A stretch of DNA of 64,000 nucleotides from Blautia schinkii DSM 10518 (lineage in GTDB: Bacteria; Bacillota; Clostridia; Lachnospirales; Lachnospiraceae): NCBI GenBank assembly GCA_000702025.1, contig JNKJ01000009.1:62001-126000 (forward strand), read 5' to 3'. Below the pieces are notes generated by a model. The model did no database searches. It had not been told where the DNA came from and saw only the letters and a program-made list of their open reading frames with translations. Positions within the stretch are counted from its first letter, which is position 1; each line of letters begins with the position of its first letter. The position numbers and the translations under genes are program-made. Below are positions 63,882-64,000 of the stretch, one piece after another.

Positions 63882-64000
63882 TTATTTTTTGCCACTTAAA
63901 AATCTGCAGATAACCTCTGCCGCCTGCTCTGCATTGGAAAGAATCGCAGGGTGGTTTCCTCTTGGAAAAACACAGATTTCAGCACCTGTCTCACGGGCTA
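63882..64000 (-). CDS. Alpha/beta hydrolase, C-terminal end (partial)
   Basis: The minus-strand frame is open from the right edge to a TAA at 63882-63884. The translation GAEICVFPRGNHPAILSNAE and what follows resembles the last strand and catalytic-His region (GNHP) of alpha/beta hydrolases. The rest lies outside the window. Confidence 0.6.
   Translation of the reverse strand, partial: ARETGAEICVFPRGNHPAILSNAEQAAEVICRFLSGKK

Overview
The window reads as chromosome of a low-GC, Gram-positive anaerobe, most likely a gut Lachnospiraceae (Clostridia). The signs are strong AGGAGG-type ribosome-binding sites before nearly every gene, a Lachnospiraceae-type HPr, XylFGH-type sugar uptake, YesM/YesN two-component regulators, a non-pyrrolysine MttB-family methyltransferase, DUF3795 proteins and many flavin/FeS and zinc dehydrogenases. 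No rRNA, tRNA, CRISPR array, intact transposase or integrase was recognised. Most genes lie on the minus strand, so operons read from high to low coordinates.

Layout. 100-5291: an operon of a membrane hybrid histidine kinase, a lipoprotein fusing a solute-binding fold to a 5'-nucleotidase C-terminal domain, and an Fpg/Nei-like glycosylase. 5292-7135: a gene-poor stretch with gene remnants and one unknown gene. 7136-16498: an enoate-reductase-type flavoenzyme with a divergent TetR regulator, then an MttB-family methyltransferase operon (methyltransferase, TIM-barrel epimerase, MFS and SSS transporters) behind a second TetR gene, with shared operator-like boxes upstream of both. 16828-29067: a co-directional run of eight genes (beta-glucoside PTS, 6-phospho-beta-glucosidase, cardiolipin synthase, HPr lacking Ser46, GH3 beta-glucosidase, FtsH, DUF308 protein, alpha/beta hydrolase) with a divergent AraC regulator. 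29329-34015: an RlmD-type RNA methyltransferase, then a MarR-controlled pair of ArsA/Get3-like ATPases flanking a 71-residue protein. 34136-42111: single genes (methyltransferase, sorbitol-type dehydrogenase, alpha/alpha-toroid protein, AraC, a MarR/FUSC divergent pair, a kinase-acetyltransferase fusion).

42337-61157 is the largest unit: a twelve-gene carbohydrate operon (XylF/G/H-type ABC transporter, enolase-superfamily dehydratase, two zinc dehydrogenases, TIM-barrel epimerase, PfkB kinase, two aldehyde dehydrogenases, class II aldolase, NanA-like aldolase). Upstream is a binding protein-histidine kinase-response regulator operon that probably senses the substrate. The inferred logic is uptake, oxidation or epimerisation, then either phosphorylation plus class II aldol cleavage, or dehydration plus NanA-like cleavage, each producing an aldehyde for an aldehyde dehydrogenase. 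The substrate cannot be named from sequence. 61423-64000 holds an XRE regulator, DUF3788 and DUF3795 proteins (one fused to a Cdd1-like helix-hairpin-helix domain) and the C-terminal end of an alpha/beta hydrolase.

The best candidates for something undescribed are the paired Get3-like ATPase cassette with matching MarR operators, the 5'-nucleotidase-C lipoprotein/hybrid kinase pair, the corrinoid-partner-less MttB cluster, and the two-aldolase sugar operon.
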